From Secundilactobacillus collinoides DSM 20515 = JCM 1123 (GTDB lineage: Bacteria > Bacillota > Bacilli > Lactobacillales > Lactobacillaceae): a DNA stretch of 64,000 nt. Where the stretch lies: NCBI RefSeq assembly GCF_001435975.1, contig NZ_AYYR01000044.1:1-64000 (forward strand). Reading direction: 5' to 3'. Shown in pieces: positions 16,813 to 26,140 of this stretch; the stretch's first letter is position 1; the number at the start of each line of letters is the position of its first letter. Position numbers and translations under genes: made by a program. The notes beneath the pieces were generated by a model. It saw only the letters and a program-made list of their open reading frames with translations, was not told where the DNA came from and did no database searches.

Positions 16813-16921
16813 TTGAGAAATCGTTCGGGAGTAGATGTCGAGAAATCGTCAGCTTCTGTCGAATTTGCACTTCATTAACGCAGTTCCTCGCCGTGCTAAC
16901 ACCGAGGGGTTGCGTTTTTTT
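16813..16921 (+). ncRNA. Putative small RNA or attenuated leader before trmL
   Basis: A stretch of about 108 nt runs from a candidate promoter to a terminator. It contains two direct copies of GAGAAATCG (about 16814-16822 and 16840-16848) and matches no RNA class I recognise. A 38-codon reading frame starting MSRNRQLL (16835-16951) crosses the terminator and ends at the trmL ribosome binding site, but its start has a poorly spaced GGGAG. It may be a free small RNA or an attenuation leader for trmL; the sequence does not decide. Confidence 0.4.
16877..16921 (+). terminator. Terminator upstream of trmL
   Basis: Arms AACGCAgttCCTCG and CGAGGggtTGCGTT with seven Ts. It lies after the permease gene and before trmL, so it may end the permease transcript as well as the putative small RNA. 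Confidence 0.8.
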
Positions 16922-16964
16922 ATGCCCCATAACATTGTGATATATATCTAAAAGGAGAGTTTTG

Positions 16965-17480
16965 ATGGCTAATCATATCGTATTATTTGAACCATTGATG
17001 CCGGCAAACACCGGTAATATTGCGCGGACCTGTGCCGGGACGGATACTATTTTGGACTTGATCGAACCGCTTGGGTTTTCCGTGGACGATGCACACCTGA
17101 AACGTGCCGGGCTGGACTATTGGGATAAGGTCGATATCCGTTACCACAAGACGTTGCAAGATTTCATGGCAACTGTGCCTGATTTGAGCCGGTTGTTCTT
17201 AGTGTCAAAGTTTGCCGCTCATGCTTATTCTCAACGTGATTACACAGACGTTGCAGGCGGTGATTTTTACTTCTTATTCGGCAAAGAAACAACGGGCCTG
17301 CCAGAGCCGTTTATGCGACAACATGCTGAGCAAGCTATTCGGATTCCCCAAGATGACAGTCATATTCGGGCACTGAACTTATCGAACTCGGCTGCTATTG
17401 TGATTTATGAAGTTTTGCGGCAACAAGACTTCAATCATCTGGAAGTCAGTCACTTATACGATAATGATAAATTAAAATAA
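16965..17480 (+). CDS. trmL: tRNA (cytidine/uridine(34)-2'-O)-methyltransferase TrmL
   Basis: This is a SPOUT-class methyltransferase of 171 residues that modifies the wobble position of certain leucine tRNAs. Motifs are PANTGNIART (about residues 13-22), FGKETTGLP (about 104-112) and NLSNSAAIVIYE (about 141-152), the last forming the trefoil-knot cofactor site. The ATG at 16965 is 7 nt from AAGGAG. It is 72 bp before ftsK. Confidence 0.93.
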   Translation: MANHIVLFEPLMPANTGNIARTCAGTDTILDLIEPLGFSVDDAHLKRAGLDYWDKVDIRYHKTLQDFMATVPDLSRLFLVSKFAAHAYSQRDYTDVAGGDFYFLFGKETTGLPEPFMRQHAEQAIRIPQDDSHIRALNLSNSAAIVIYEVLRQQDFNHLEVSHLYDNDKLK

Positions 17481-17552
17481 CGCGTGGCCAAGTGACATGT
17501 GTACACTTAGGATGTAAACAGGAAATTTTATCTCGAAAAAGGGGGCAGTTTT

Positions 17553-19928
17553 GTGGCACAGAAACGGCGACGAAAAACAACCAGTAAGCGTGGAACAAAA
17601 CGGCCAACGAAACGCAGGTCCAGTGCTCAGCAGCATCAGTATACTGGAAACATCATCGGGTTGGTGCTTTTGTTGATCTGTCTATTAGCGTTATTACAAG
17701 CGGGCATTATTGGTACGCTTGCGGCGAACCTCATTCGTTTCTTTGTGGGAGATACTTACCAATTTATTGGGTTGGTTGGCGGTGCAGTGGGACTTGCTTT
17801 ACTCATCACCGGTAAATTGCCAACGTTGAAGCGACACTTTATTGTCGGGGTTGGTATTGCGTACGTTGGCTTACTGTTGTGGCTTCATACCGCACTGTTT
17901 TTGGCAACTAATCAGCACACCGGTTTTGTTTCGTACACCATGCAATTATTAAATTCAGATATTGGAAACGGCAGTGTCTCGCAACACCTTGGTGGCGGGA
18001 TGATTGGGGCCGTATTGTTAACGATGACCAATTTTTTGGTCTCATTGATCGGCACACAGATTATCGCGGTTATTTTGATGCTGGTTGGGGTCATGGTGTT
18101 CTTTAATATTCCAATGGCGGTCCTTTTTCAGAGCCTTTCAAAGGGCTGCCACGTGGTCTGGCAAGGCATCACGCACGTTTCAACGGGCGTTGTTCATGGG
18201 ATTCAGGAGATGGCTGCCAAACGACGTGAACGAGCAGCGCAAAAACCGCATGATGATAGCCCAAAGAAACAGCGGCAATCTAAGGTGCCCAATCAGGAGA
18301 CGACTAGTAAATCGCCGCTCACTGCACCTGAAGACAAGGTATTGCCGACACCCATCGCGGAGCGCTCAGACAACCGGCAGACGGCAAGTGATGACATTCC
18401 AATCAGTGTGGCGAGCCAACCAAAGCCTGAGACAGCTGACAAGTCCACAACGGACGACGATGATGACATTGCTATGATTCAAACAGCGGATGACGATCCT
18501 AATTATCAGTTGCCAGATTCATCGTTGCTGACGCCGATTCCCAAAAAGGATCAAACGGATGACTATCAAACCATTGAAAAAAACACGAAGATCCTCAAAC
18601 AGACGCTGACAAGCTTTGGTGTAGATGCCGAAGTGAAACACGTTAATTTAGGGCCATCTGTGACAGAGTATGAACTGCACCCGGCGATTGGTGTAAAGGT
18701 GTCGCGAATCGTGAACCTTGCCGATGACCTGGCCCTCGCATTAGCGGCCAAGGACATTCGAATCGAAGCTCCGATTCCGGGTAAGTCACTGATTGGCATC
18801 GAAGTCCCTAACCGGGAAATTTCAACGGTTGCTTTCAGGGACGTCAGCGAGGCCGTATCGCATGGGTCTGCCCATATGTTAGAGGTACCGCTGGGCCGTG
18901 ACGTGACGGGGAAGGTCATTACCAGTGACTTGACTAAAATGCCGCATCTGCTCATTGCCGGGTCGACCGGGAGTGGGAAGTCGGTTGCTATCAACGGTAT
19001 CATTACCAGTATTTTAATGAATGCTAAGCCAAGTCAGGTCAAACTGATGCTGATCGACCCCAAAAAGGTTGAATTAAGCGTCTATAATGGCATTCCCCAC
19101 TTATTGACACCAGTTGTATCGGAACCAAAGAAGGCAGCTAGAGCGCTGCATAAAGTCGTGCACGAAATGGAACAGCGGTACGACTTGTTTGCGAAGGTCG
19201 GCCAACGGAAAATTTCCGGCTATAACCAATTTGTTCAGCAGCAGAATCAGGAGACGGATAAACCGATGCCGACGTTACCGTACATTGTCGTGATCGTGGA
19301 TGAATTAGCTGATTTGATGATGACCGTTTCAAACGAAGTTGAGGATGCAATTATCCGCCTTGCACAAATGGGCCGGGCTGCTGGAATCCACATGATTTTG
19401 GCGACCCAGCGACCGTCCGTAGACGTCATTACCGGGCTGATCAAGGCTAACGTGCCGTCACGGATTGCTTTCGCAGTTTCAAGCGGGGTGGATTCCCGAA
19501 CCATTTTGGACACGAACGGTGCCGAAAAATTGCTTGGTCGTGGGGATATGCTGTATCTGCCAATTGACCAAAATTCGCCAGTCCGGGTCCAGGGGGCGTT
19601 TATCTCAGACCAGGATGTTGAACGCGTCACTGACTTTATTCGAGAAGAACAACCGGCTGAGTATGATGAACAAATGATGGTCAGCGATGAGGAGGTTGCG
19701 GAAGGCGCTGCTGATTCCTCAGAGGATGAGTTATTCAATGATGCTTTAGACTTTGTGGTCGACCAGCAAAAGGCCAGCACATCGTTATTGCAACGTCATT
19801 TCAGGATTGGCTACAACCGGGCAGCCCGGCTGATTGATGATTTGGAGCAGGGCGGCTTTATCGGCCCGCAGGACGGCAGCAAACCCCGTCAGGTTTATAA
19901 ACAAAAATCAGCTGACACGAGTGAGTAA
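17553..19928 (+). CDS. ftsK: DNA translocase FtsK/SpoIIIE
   Basis: This is a septal DNA pump of 791 residues that clears the chromosome from the division site. A basic N-terminus is followed by about four transmembrane segments (about residues 30-195), a charged linker (about 215-340), the RecA-like motor with Walker A GSTGSGKS (about 470-477) and Walker [10 protein letters not shown] (about 580-588), and a C-terminal winged-helix gamma domain (about 725-785) that reads KOPS-like sites. Start GTG, 7 nt from AAGGGGG. It lies next to the dcw cluster. Confidence 0.95.
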   Translation: MAQKRRRKTTSKRGTKRPTKRRSSAQQHQYTGNIIGLVLLLICLLALLQAGIIGTLAANLIRFFVGDTYQFIGLVGGAVGLALLITGKLPTLKRHFIVGVGIAYVGLLLWLHTALFLATNQHTGFVSYTMQLLNSDIGNGSVSQHLGGGMIGAVLLTMTNFLVSLIGTQIIAVILMLVGVMVFFNIPMAVLFQSLSKGCHVVWQGITHVSTGVVHGIQEMAAKRRERAAQKPHDDSPKKQRQSKVPNQETTSKSPLTAPEDKVLPTPIAERSDNRQTASDDIPISVASQPKPETADKSTTDDDDDIAMIQTADDDPNYQLPDSSLLTPIPKKDQTDDYQTIEKNTKILKQTLTSFGVDAEVKHVNLGPSVTEYELHPAIGVKVSRIVNLADDLALALAAKDIRIEAPIPGKSLIGIEVPNREISTVAFRDVSEAVSHGSAHMLEVPLGRDVTGKVITSDLTKMPHLLIAGSTGSGKSVAINGIITSILMNAKPSQVKLMLIDPKKVELSVYNGIPHLLTPVVSEPKKAARALHKVVHEMEQRYDLFAKVGQRKISGYNQFVQQQNQETDKPMPTLPYIVVIVDELADLMMTVSNEVEDAIIRLAQMGRAAGIHMILATQRPSVDVITGLIKANVPSRIAFAVSSGVDSRTILDTNGAEKLLGRGDMLYLPIDQNSPVRVQGAFISDQDVERVTDFIREEQPAEYDEQMMVSDEEVAEGAADSSEDELFNDALDFVVDQQKASTSLLQRHFRIGYNRAARLIDDLEQGGFIGPQDGSKPRQVYKQKSADTSE

Positions 19929-19947
19929 AATTCCTCAGTTTTTAGAA

Positions 19948-19976
19948 TTGCAATTCTCTTCAGTCCACGTTACACT
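19948..19976 (+). promoter_or_regulatory. Promoter of the DUF4044 gene
   Basis: TTGCAA (19948-19953), a 17-nt spacer and TACACT (19971-19976), 42 nt before the small gene. Confidence 0.65.
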
Positions 19977-20017
19977 GTTTAGATAGAGAAAAGCCTTTAG
20001 AAAGTGGTGCAAACTTC

Positions 20018-20137
20018 ATGCAAAAGAAAAAGAAATCGACCTTTCAAAAAATCACTATGGTCTTCGTGTGGTTAATGATTATCGTTACTGTCGGCTCTCT
20101 GGTTGCGACTGCTATCGGATCCTTAGGCGGGTTTTAA
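20018..20137 (+). CDS. DUF4044 small membrane protein
   Basis: This 39-residue protein has a Lys-rich start (MQKKKKSTFQKIT) and one hydrophobic segment (about residues 14-34). It matches the DUF4044 type of tiny membrane proteins common near mraZ in lactobacilli. Function unknown. It has its own promoter 42 nt upstream and a terminator 45 nt downstream, so it is a one-gene unit. The ribosome binding site (AAAGTGGTG) is modest. A cytoplasmic N-terminus is likely from the positive charges. Confidence 0.8.
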   Translation: MQKKKKSTFQKITMVFVWLMIIVTVGSLVATAIGSLGGF

Positions 20138-20181
20138 ACACGCTGCAAGACGGATAAATAAGATTATTAATATGACTGGCC

Positions 20182-20214
20182 AAGGACACCGCACGTTTGT
20201 GAGGTGTCCTTTTT
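20182..20214 (+). terminator. Terminator after DUF4044
   Basis: Stem AAGGACACC/GGTGTCCTT with a 10-nt loop and following Ts. Confidence 0.9.
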
Positions 20215-20458
20215 CGATTTGTACGCGGTGAAAGGTGCATTCTGGATGAACTAGGTAACCGCATTTGACCTGTTTCTACAAGAACAATCTTGAGTTGCGC
20301 GCTCACTCGCAAGTGACCGAAAGAAAGCAACCGCCTTGACCGGCAAGTAAATTATTCGCGCTGCTATGTGTTTCGTCCCGAGGGGGCAGCCTGCACAACG
20401 GGGTCAAGGTTAGTGCTGATGTTAAAGAATTCTTCGTTAATTCATTATCATTGGGCAC

Positions 20459-20487
20459 TTGCATGTTACCCACACAATCTATATAAT
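20459..20487 (+). promoter_or_regulatory. Promoter of the DUF3397 gene
   Basis: TTGCAT (20459-20464), a 17-nt spacer and a consensus TATAAT (20482-20487). The predicted start near 20494 rules out translation beginning far upstream. Confidence 0.8.
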
Positions 20488-20520
20488 GTAGTGGTTATTT
20501 TATTGAGGGGTGTGAAAAGG

Positions 20521-20871
20521 TTGACTAATCCACTGATTCAAATCGTTGTATTGCTCGTAGTCTTGGTGGTTTGGCAACTGTTAAAACGGATCAAACCGCT
20601 TTCGAAAATGAAAAATGGCCCGTTGTTGGATCTGATTCCAGTGATCTTACTCGCGTTTATGTGGTTTTTAACGCATTCGTGGGATGCACCATGGTTTGCC
20701 ACGGTGATCTGTATCTGGATGATTGGGGCGATTTTTTTGACCATTGTGTGGGGATTGGCTCGCGGAGAGATATTATGGGATCAATTTTTGCTTCTCTTCT
20801 GGCGTGCCAGCCTGATTTTTTTAACGATTGCTTACCTTGTGACAATAAGTGCCAGTTTTTGGATTGTGTAA
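20521..20871 (+). CDS. DUF3397 family membrane protein
   Basis: This small integral membrane protein has 116 residues and four predicted transmembrane segments, matching the DUF3397 family found immediately upstream of mraZ in lactobacilli. Function unknown; a link to the cell envelope is suggested only by position. The start is uncertain: TTG at 20521 lies 10 nt from GAGGGG, while a GTG at 20512 is almost on it. The frame stays open much further upstream, but the promoter at 20459-20487 excludes that. A terminator separates it from mraZ. Confidence 0.75.
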   Translation: MTNPLIQIVVLLVVLVVWQLLKRIKPLSKMKNGPLLDLIPVILLAFMWFLTHSWDAPWFATVICIWMIGAIFLTIVWGLARGEILWDQFLLLFWRASLIFLTIAYLVTISASFWIV

Positions 20872-20960
20872 CAAAAAACAAATGGTTTCGTGAAGCCAAC
20901 ACGTGTTCATGAAATTGTTGCACAAGCTCGGAAAATTTAATGAAAATGAACCCTATTGGA

Positions 20961-21000
20961 AACCCGCCAAACGTACGTTTGGCGGGTTTCTTGGTTTTTT
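20961..21000 (+). terminator. Terminator between DUF3397 and mraZ
   Basis: A perfect palindrome AACCCGCCAAACG/CGTTTGGCGGGTT at 20961-20988, followed by a T-rich tail. Confidence 0.9.
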
Positions 21001-21030
21001 AAAACAATTTGTTAAAATCTTGATATAAAA

Positions 21031-21072
21031 GTTGGGTGACGTGTGGTAGAAAGTGGGGGCTTGTGGTAAACT
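21031..21072 (+). promoter_or_regulatory. mraZ promoter with putative MraZ-binding repeats
   Basis: Four TGG-centred units recur at about 10-bp spacing (21031-21070: TGGGT, TGGTA, TGGGG, TGGTA). The last runs into an extended -10, TGGTAAACT (21064-21072). MraZ proteins bind direct GGG-centred repeats with 5-nt gaps at their own promoter in other bacteria, so this is a likely autoregulatory site. No good -35 is visible. Confidence 0.6.
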
Positions 21073-21105
21073 TTAGGTAAATTAGTTGACAAAGGGGGAG
21101 ATTGA

Positions 21106-21537
21106 ATGTTCATGGGAGAATTTGAGCATGCAATTGACACCAAGGGTCGGCTGATAATTCCAGCAAAATTTCGTGAGCAACTTGGTGAAACGTTTGTGAT
21201 TACACGAGGGATGGATGGTTGTTTGTTCGGCTATCCAATGGCCCAGTGGGAAATTCTACAGAAACGTTTGGCAGCGCTACCGTTAAATAAACGCGATGCC
21301 CGGGCGTTTGTGCGCTTTTTCTATTCTGCAGCGACCGAGTGCGCGTTTGATAAACAGGGGCGGGTGAACTTGCCCAAGCCACTGTTGACTCACGCAGAGA
21401 TTCAAAAACAGTGTGTCATTGTTGGGGTGTCCGAACGGTTCGAAATTTGGAGTCAGGAACGTTGGAACGCCTTTGCCGACAAAGCTGAAGAGAATTTTGA
21501 TGATATTGCTGAGAACTTAATTGACTTTGACATTTAA
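21106..21537 (+). CDS. mraZ: Transcriptional regulator MraZ
   Basis: This is an AbrB-like DNA-binding protein of 143 residues with two SpoVT-AbrB units (about residues 5-50 and 77-120). Characteristic blocks are [21 protein letters not shown] and DKQGRVNLP. It is first in the dcw cluster and represses that cluster in other bacteria. The MFMGEF start is the family norm. The ATG follows GGGGGAG. Repeats in its own promoter suggest autoregulation. Confidence 0.95.
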   Translation: MFMGEFEHAIDTKGRLIIPAKFREQLGETFVITRGMDGCLFGYPMAQWEILQKRLAALPLNKRDARAFVRFFYSAATECAFDKQGRVNLPKPLLTHAEIQKQCVIVGVSERFEIWSQERWNAFADKAEENFDDIAENLIDFDI

Positions 21538-21574
21538 TGATTCAGTCACACGGTGGGAGGTGACCGCAACACAC

Positions 21575-22516
21575 ATGGCAACATATGGACACGTGACGGT
21601 ATTGTTAAACGAAGCCGTTGCAAACTTACAAGTCGCACCAGATGGACAGTACGTTGACTGCACACTAGGGGGTGGCGGTCATACGGGGAAAATCTTAGCC
21701 CAGTTGCAAACTGGCAAGTTATTCTCCTTTGATCAGGATCAAGCGGCCATTACATTTAATCAAAAACAGTACGCCGCTGAGATTGCGGATGGCAGATTGA
21801 CCTTAATACATGATAATTTTCGTGAGTTAACTTCAGAATTAAGCGCTCACGGGGTTTCAAAAGTCGATGGGATCTTATATGATCTTGGGGTTTCATCGCC
21901 CCAGTTCGACGATGCACAGCGGGGCTTTAGTTACCGCTATGATGCACCCCTAGATATGCGAATGGATCAATCACAGAAACTAAGTGCTAAAACGGTAGTC
22001 AACGAATGGTCGTATCAGGACCTGGTTCGTATTTTTTACCGTTATGGTGAGGAGCACTTTGCTAAGCAGATTGCCAGAAAAATTGAGCAGCACCGGCAAG
22101 ATGCACCGATTGAGACCACAGAACAATTAGTTGAGGTCATTAAAGAAGGTATTCCGGCGGCGGCACGCCGGCATGGCGGACACCCGGCTAAGAAAGTTTT
22201 TCAGGCCATTAGAATTGCGGTCAATGATGAATTGGGCGCCCTTGAACAGTCTTTGGAGCAGGCTTTAACACGACTCAATCCCGGGGGTAGGGTTTGTGTC
22301 ATTACGTTTCAGTCACTTGAAGACCGCTTGGTGAAAACCATGTTTAAGGAAAAGAGCAGTTTACCAGAATTACCAGCTGGGTTGCCGGTAATTCCAGACA
22401 ATATGAAACCGGATTTTAAGTTAATTACGCGCAAGCCAATCTTACCAAGCAAATCGGAGTTAACGGAAAATCATCGCGCACACAGCGCAAAGTTACGAGT
22501 CATTGAGAGGAATTGA
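21575..22516 (+). CDS. rsmH: 16S rRNA (cytosine(1402)-N4)-methyltransferase
   Basis: RsmH (MraW) methylates C1402 in the ribosomal P site. GGGGHTG (about residues 33-39) is the S-adenosylmethionine loop, and [11 protein letters not shown] (about 106-116) and FQSLEDR (about 265-271) are conserved. I start at the ATG at 21575, giving 313 residues and the family-like [15 protein letters not shown]. Its GGGAGGTGA site extends towards the start, leaving about 11 nt. The frame stays open upstream into mraZ. Confidence 0.95.
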   Translation: MATYGHVTVLLNEAVANLQVAPDGQYVDCTLGGGGHTGKILAQLQTGKLFSFDQDQAAITFNQKQYAAEIADGRLTLIHDNFRELTSELSAHGVSKVDGILYDLGVSSPQFDDAQRGFSYRYDAPLDMRMDQSQKLSAKTVVNEWSYQDLVRIFYRYGEEHFAKQIARKIEQHRQDAPIETTEQLVEVIKEGIPAAARRHGGHPAKKVFQAIRIAVNDELGALEQSLEQALTRLNPGGRVCVITFQSLEDRLVKTMFKEKSSLPELPAGLPVIPDNMKPDFKLITRKPILPSKSELTENHRAHSAKLRVIERN

Positions 22517-22556
22517 ATGATTGACCATTAATTTTTAAGGAATAGGATGATGAAGT

Positions 22557-22946
22557 ATGGCTCTGAACAATTTGGCAAGACAAACGACGCAAACACCGCA
22601 GCCGTTCCAGGCAACGCCTGACGAACAGCCTTTACATAAAGCGGCTACTCGAACCGTTAAGCTCCCAAAGTACTTAGCGACTTCGAAATTTGAAAAATGC
22701 TTACTGCTGGTTGGCAGTTTAATGGTGGTTACGATGATGGTTTGGTTGGTCAGTCTGAAGATTGGGGTATCTTCAGCACAACAGCGGTTACAGGACGTGA
22801 ACACACAGATCACTACCCTGCAAACCAAGAATACGAACAAACGTCAAGAAATTAACGAACTTTCCAACCGGTCCCGGTTAGAAAAGATTGCTAAAAAGGA
22901 CGGCCTGTCACTCTCGAACAACCAAATAAGGAACGTGAATAAATGA
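22557..22946 (+). CDS. ftsL: Cell division protein FtsL
   Basis: A bitopic divisome protein of 129 residues: a cytoplasmic N-terminus of about 45 residues, one transmembrane segment (about 49-70) and an extracytoplasmic coiled coil with a leucine/isoleucine heptad pattern (about 75-115). Position between rsmH and pbp2x and this architecture identify it. It overlaps pbp2x by 4 bp (ATGA). Confidence 0.92.
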   Translation: MALNNLARQTTQTPQPFQATPDEQPLHKAATRTVKLPKYLATSKFEKCLLLVGSLMVVTMMVWLVSLKIGVSSAQQRLQDVNTQITTLQTKNTNKRQEINELSNRSRLEKIAKKDGLSLSNNQIRNVNK

Positions 22947-25099
22947 AACAATCACCTAAACGAACGGTGACTAGTCAACAAGCACGACGTAATCGGAGAG
23001 TCTTCGGACGCGTTTTATTTCTCATCATTACGTTATTGTTTGTACTATTCATTGCTCGTTTTTCTTATATCGCAATTGGAAAAAATGTTGAAAATGTCAA
23101 CCTATCGGCGCGGGCTAAGAAACTATATACAGATACGCAAACGGTTAAAGCCCAGCGGGGAACGATTTATGATGCTTCGAACCAGCCGATTGCTGAAGAC
23201 ACCAGTACCTATTCACTGTACGCTGTGCTGGATCACAGTCAGCGCAGTACGGAAGGCAAACCGATGTACGTTCAGAACAAGAAAAAGACGGCCGCTGTTT
23301 TGGCGAAGTACTTGCCGATCAGTAAGAAACGGGCGTTGAAATATCTGACACCATCGAGTTCCAAAACATTCCAGGTTGAATTCGGGTTGGCAGGGCAAAA
23401 CATTTCTCTAACGACTAAAAATAAAATTGAAAAGGCACACTTGACTGGTTTGAATTTTGTCCAGCAACAGGCACGATTATATCCTAACGGGGCGTTTGCC
23501 TCCTACTTGATTGGCAATACGTCAACCAGCAGTAAGGGTGTTTTGACTGGTACCATGGGTATCGAGAGCGCGTATAATAAGCTCCTGACCGGGACCAACG
23601 GATTTAAGACCATCAAACAGGATAACAACGGGTACAAGATTCCAGGCACGACTCAGAAGGACAAGAAGGCTAAGAATGGCGATAACGTTTATACTACGTT
23701 AGATTCACGTTTGCAGACACTGCTGGAAACAGAAATGTCAGCTTTGCAGTCGAAGACGCATTCAAAGTCGTTAAATGCCGTTTTGATGAATGCTAAAACC
23801 GGCGCGATCGTTGCTTCGACACAACGGCCAACGTTTAATCCGGAAACTGGTTCAGGCCTGAGCTCGACCAGTACCTGGCGTGATAGTTTGGTACAGGACT
23901 TGTATGAACCTGGTTCGGTCATGAAGGTGTTTACCATGGCGGCTTCCATTAATAGTGGGAACTACAACGGGACAGCGACATACCAATCGGGGAAGTATGA
24001 AATTGACGGTCAAACGGTACCCGATTGGGAAACCTCTGGTTGGGGCATCATTACCTACAACAAAGGGTTTGCACTCTCCAGTAACGTCGCGATGGCGCAT
24101 CTGGAACGCCAAATGGGCTCAAAAACTTGGTTAAAATATATTAAACGTTTTAAATTCTTAAAGTCGACCCACTTTGGGTTACCAGGCGAGCAATCAGGCA
24201 GTATCCAGTTCAGTCAGGCTATTGACCAGGCTGATACGTCGTTTGGCCAAGGTATTCAAGTCACTGCCATTCAAATGCTGCAGGGATTGTCTGCTATTGC
24301 GAACAATGGTAAGATGTTGAAGCCGTATCTTGTTCGTAAAGTGGTGAATCCAAACACTGGTAAAACGGTTAAATCATACGGGAAAAAGGTCATTGGTCAA
24401 CCAATCAAATCCTCGACTGCTAAGGCGGTCCTAAAGCATATGCAAGACGTTGTGTACAAGTCTTACGGGATTGGTTCTGATTACAAGATCAAGGGTGTCC
24501 GCATTGCCGCTAAAACTGGGACTGCTGAAATTAGTAACGGGAAGTCCGGCTATTTAACTGGCGATGACAACTATCTGTATTCCGTTGCCGCAATGGCACC
24601 GGCCAATAATCCAAAGTACATCATGTACATTACAATGAAGCGGCCAACGTTACCGGGTACCGAAACGGCGACACAGCTGTTGGCAGGTGTGTTTAAACCT
24701 GTGATGAAACGGACATTGTTGGAAGATTCATCAAGCTCATCAACTGAAACCAGTACTAAGATGGTTTCTTACGTTAACCGGTCAGCAAAGGCTTCTGAAG
24801 AAACGTTGAAGAAGGCTGGCTACAAGGTCACTGTTCTAGGTTCTGGCAGCAAGGTGGTTAAACAGTCGCCGGAATCTGGTCAGGTGATGATGACGGGGCA
24901 ACGGGTCATTCTGTTGACGAGCGGCGCCCAAAAGATGCCAAGTATCAGCGGCTGGTCCAAGAGCGATATTCTGCGCTTGGCCGACCTACTTGGGATGAAG
25001 GTCACCTTTACGGGCAGCGGCTACGCAAAAACACAAAGTATCAAAGCGGGTCAGGCCGTGAGCGATGAGGAGAACTTAAAGGTCACTCTCGGGAACTGA
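22943..25099 (+). CDS. pbp2X: Division transpeptidase, class B penicillin-binding protein (Pbp2X/FtsI)
   Basis: This is the septal transpeptidase, 718 residues: short cytoplasmic tail, one transmembrane anchor (about residues 22-44), dimerisation domain, then the penicillin-binding domain with SVMK (about 326-329), SSN (about 379-381) and KTG (about 526-528). Two PASTA domains (about 610-665 and 668-717) end the protein, as in Pbp2X of streptococci and lactobacilli. Start overlaps ftsL. Confidence 0.95.
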   Translation: MKQSPKRTVTSQQARRNRRVFGRVLFLIITLLFVLFIARFSYIAIGKNVENVNLSARAKKLYTDTQTVKAQRGTIYDASNQPIAEDTSTYSLYAVLDHSQRSTEGKPMYVQNKKKTAAVLAKYLPISKKRALKYLTPSSSKTFQVEFGLAGQNISLTTKNKIEKAHLTGLNFVQQQARLYPNGAFASYLIGNTSTSSKGVLTGTMGIESAYNKLLTGTNGFKTIKQDNNGYKIPGTTQKDKKAKNGDNVYTTLDSRLQTLLETEMSALQSKTHSKSLNAVLMNAKTGAIVASTQRPTFNPETGSGLSSTSTWRDSLVQDLYEPGSVMKVFTMAASINSGNYNGTATYQSGKYEIDGQTVPDWETSGWGIITYNKGFALSSNVAMAHLERQMGSKTWLKYIKRFKFLKSTHFGLPGEQSGSIQFSQAIDQADTSFGQGIQVTAIQMLQGLSAIANNGKMLKPYLVRKVVNPNTGKTVKSYGKKVIGQPIKSSTAKAVLKHMQDVVYKSYGIGSDYKIKGVRIAAKTGTAEISNGKSGYLTGDDNYLYSVAAMAPANNPKYIMYITMKRPTLPGTETATQLLAGVFKPVMKRTLLEDSSSSSTETSTKMVSYVNRSAKASEETLKKAGYKVTVLGSGSKVVKQSPESGQVMMTGQRVILLTSGAQKMPSISGWSKSDILRLADLLGMKVTFTGSGYAKTQSIKAGQAVSDEENLKVTLGN

Positions 25100-25132
25100 T
25101 TCGCAGCAAAAAGAGTGAAAGAGGAGAAATCA

Positions 25133-26089
25133 ATGAGTTCAACAATTGCGTTTGTGATTAGCTTTATCATTACGCTGGTCTGTATGCCAGCCTTGATTCG
25201 GTATTTCCGAAGTAAACATGAGGGTCAAATGATTCGTGAAGAGGGGCCTTCATGGCACGAAAAAAAATCGGGGACACCAACGATGGGTGGTCTGATGTTT
25301 ATCATCGCAATTATTGTAGGCTCATTAATTGCAGGGATGGTTGGCCATATGCTGACACCCGTTTTGTTGATCCTGTTATTTATTTTGATTCTCTACGGCC
25401 TGCTAGGCATGTGGGATGACTCAATCAAGCTGTTTCGGCGGCAAAACGAAGGCCTAAAGGCTTGGCAGAAACTGCTGGGCCAAATCGTTGGTGCGGTGGT
25501 GTTTCTTCTGGTCTACCTGCACGAAGGCTTACCGCTCGGTATTTTAATTCCTGGATTGGGGAACTTAAATCTGGGGTGGCTCTACTTCTTCTTTGTCGCC
25601 TTTTGGCTGGTCGGTTTTTCAAACGCCGTCAACCTGACAGATGGTCTTGACGGGTTAGTTGCAGGACTGGCAACGATTTCGTTTGCAACCTACGGGATCA
25701 TCGCTGCGCACCAGCACCAGTATGACGTTATGCTATTCTGTTTTGCCGTTGTCGGCGGTGTCCTCGCTTTTTTGGTGTACAACCACAAACCAGCGAAGAT
25801 CTTCATGGGTGACATGGGGTCACTGGCATTAGGCGGGGCGTTAGCAGCGGTTTCAATTTTATTGCACCATGAGTTGTCACTGCTTTGGATCGGTTTGATC
25901 TACGTGTGTGAGACGGCAAGTGTTATTTTGCAGGTTGCTTCGTTTAAACTGACCGGCAAACGAATCTTCCTGATGTCGCCCATTCATCACCACTTTGAAA
26001 TGAAGGGTTGGAGCGAATGGCGCATTGATTTAACTTTTTGGGCAGTCAGCCTAGTTACCGCTGTAACTGGTATTTGGGCCATGTGGTAA
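25133..26089 (+). CDS. mraY: Phospho-N-acetylmuramoyl-pentapeptide-transferase
   Basis: MraY makes lipid I by attaching phospho-MurNAc-pentapeptide to undecaprenyl phosphate. It is polytopic (about 10 transmembrane segments, 318 residues). Signature blocks are [10 protein letters not shown] (about residues 44-53), [10 protein letters not shown] (about 165-174) and [12 protein letters not shown] (about 223-234), with SPIHHHFE near the C-terminus. The ATG at 25133 follows GAGGAG; an upstream in-frame GTG (25115) would overlap it. Confidence 0.96.
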   Translation: MSSTIAFVISFIITLVCMPALIRYFRSKHEGQMIREEGPSWHEKKSGTPTMGGLMFIIAIIVGSLIAGMVGHMLTPVLLILLFILILYGLLGMWDDSIKLFRRQNEGLKAWQKLLGQIVGAVVFLLVYLHEGLPLGILIPGLGNLNLGWLYFFFVAFWLVGFSNAVNLTDGLDGLVAGLATISFATYGIIAAHQHQYDVMLFCFAVVGGVLAFLVYNHKPAKIFMGDMGSLALGGALAAVSILLHHELSLLWIGLIYVCETASVILQVASFKLTGKRIFLMSPIHHHFEMKGWSEWRIDLTFWAVSLVTAVTGIWAMW

Positions 26090-26140
26090 TCAGTATTTAG
26101 GATATCAATTTAAATTCAAATAGGTGGCGGAATAAGAATA

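Larger units (their letters stand above)
20138..20520. other. Intergenic region between DUF4044 and DUF3397 genes
   Basis: It holds the DUF4044 terminator (20182-20214) and, at its right end, the promoter of the DUF3397 gene (20459-20487). About 240 bp in between show only short hairpins and no gene I can support. Confidence 0.7.

Noticed and set aside
16835-16951. 38-codon frame through the small-RNA region before trmL
   Set aside because: Its GGGAG site is only 3 nt from the ATG and the frame crosses a strong terminator; kept only as a remark under the RNA.
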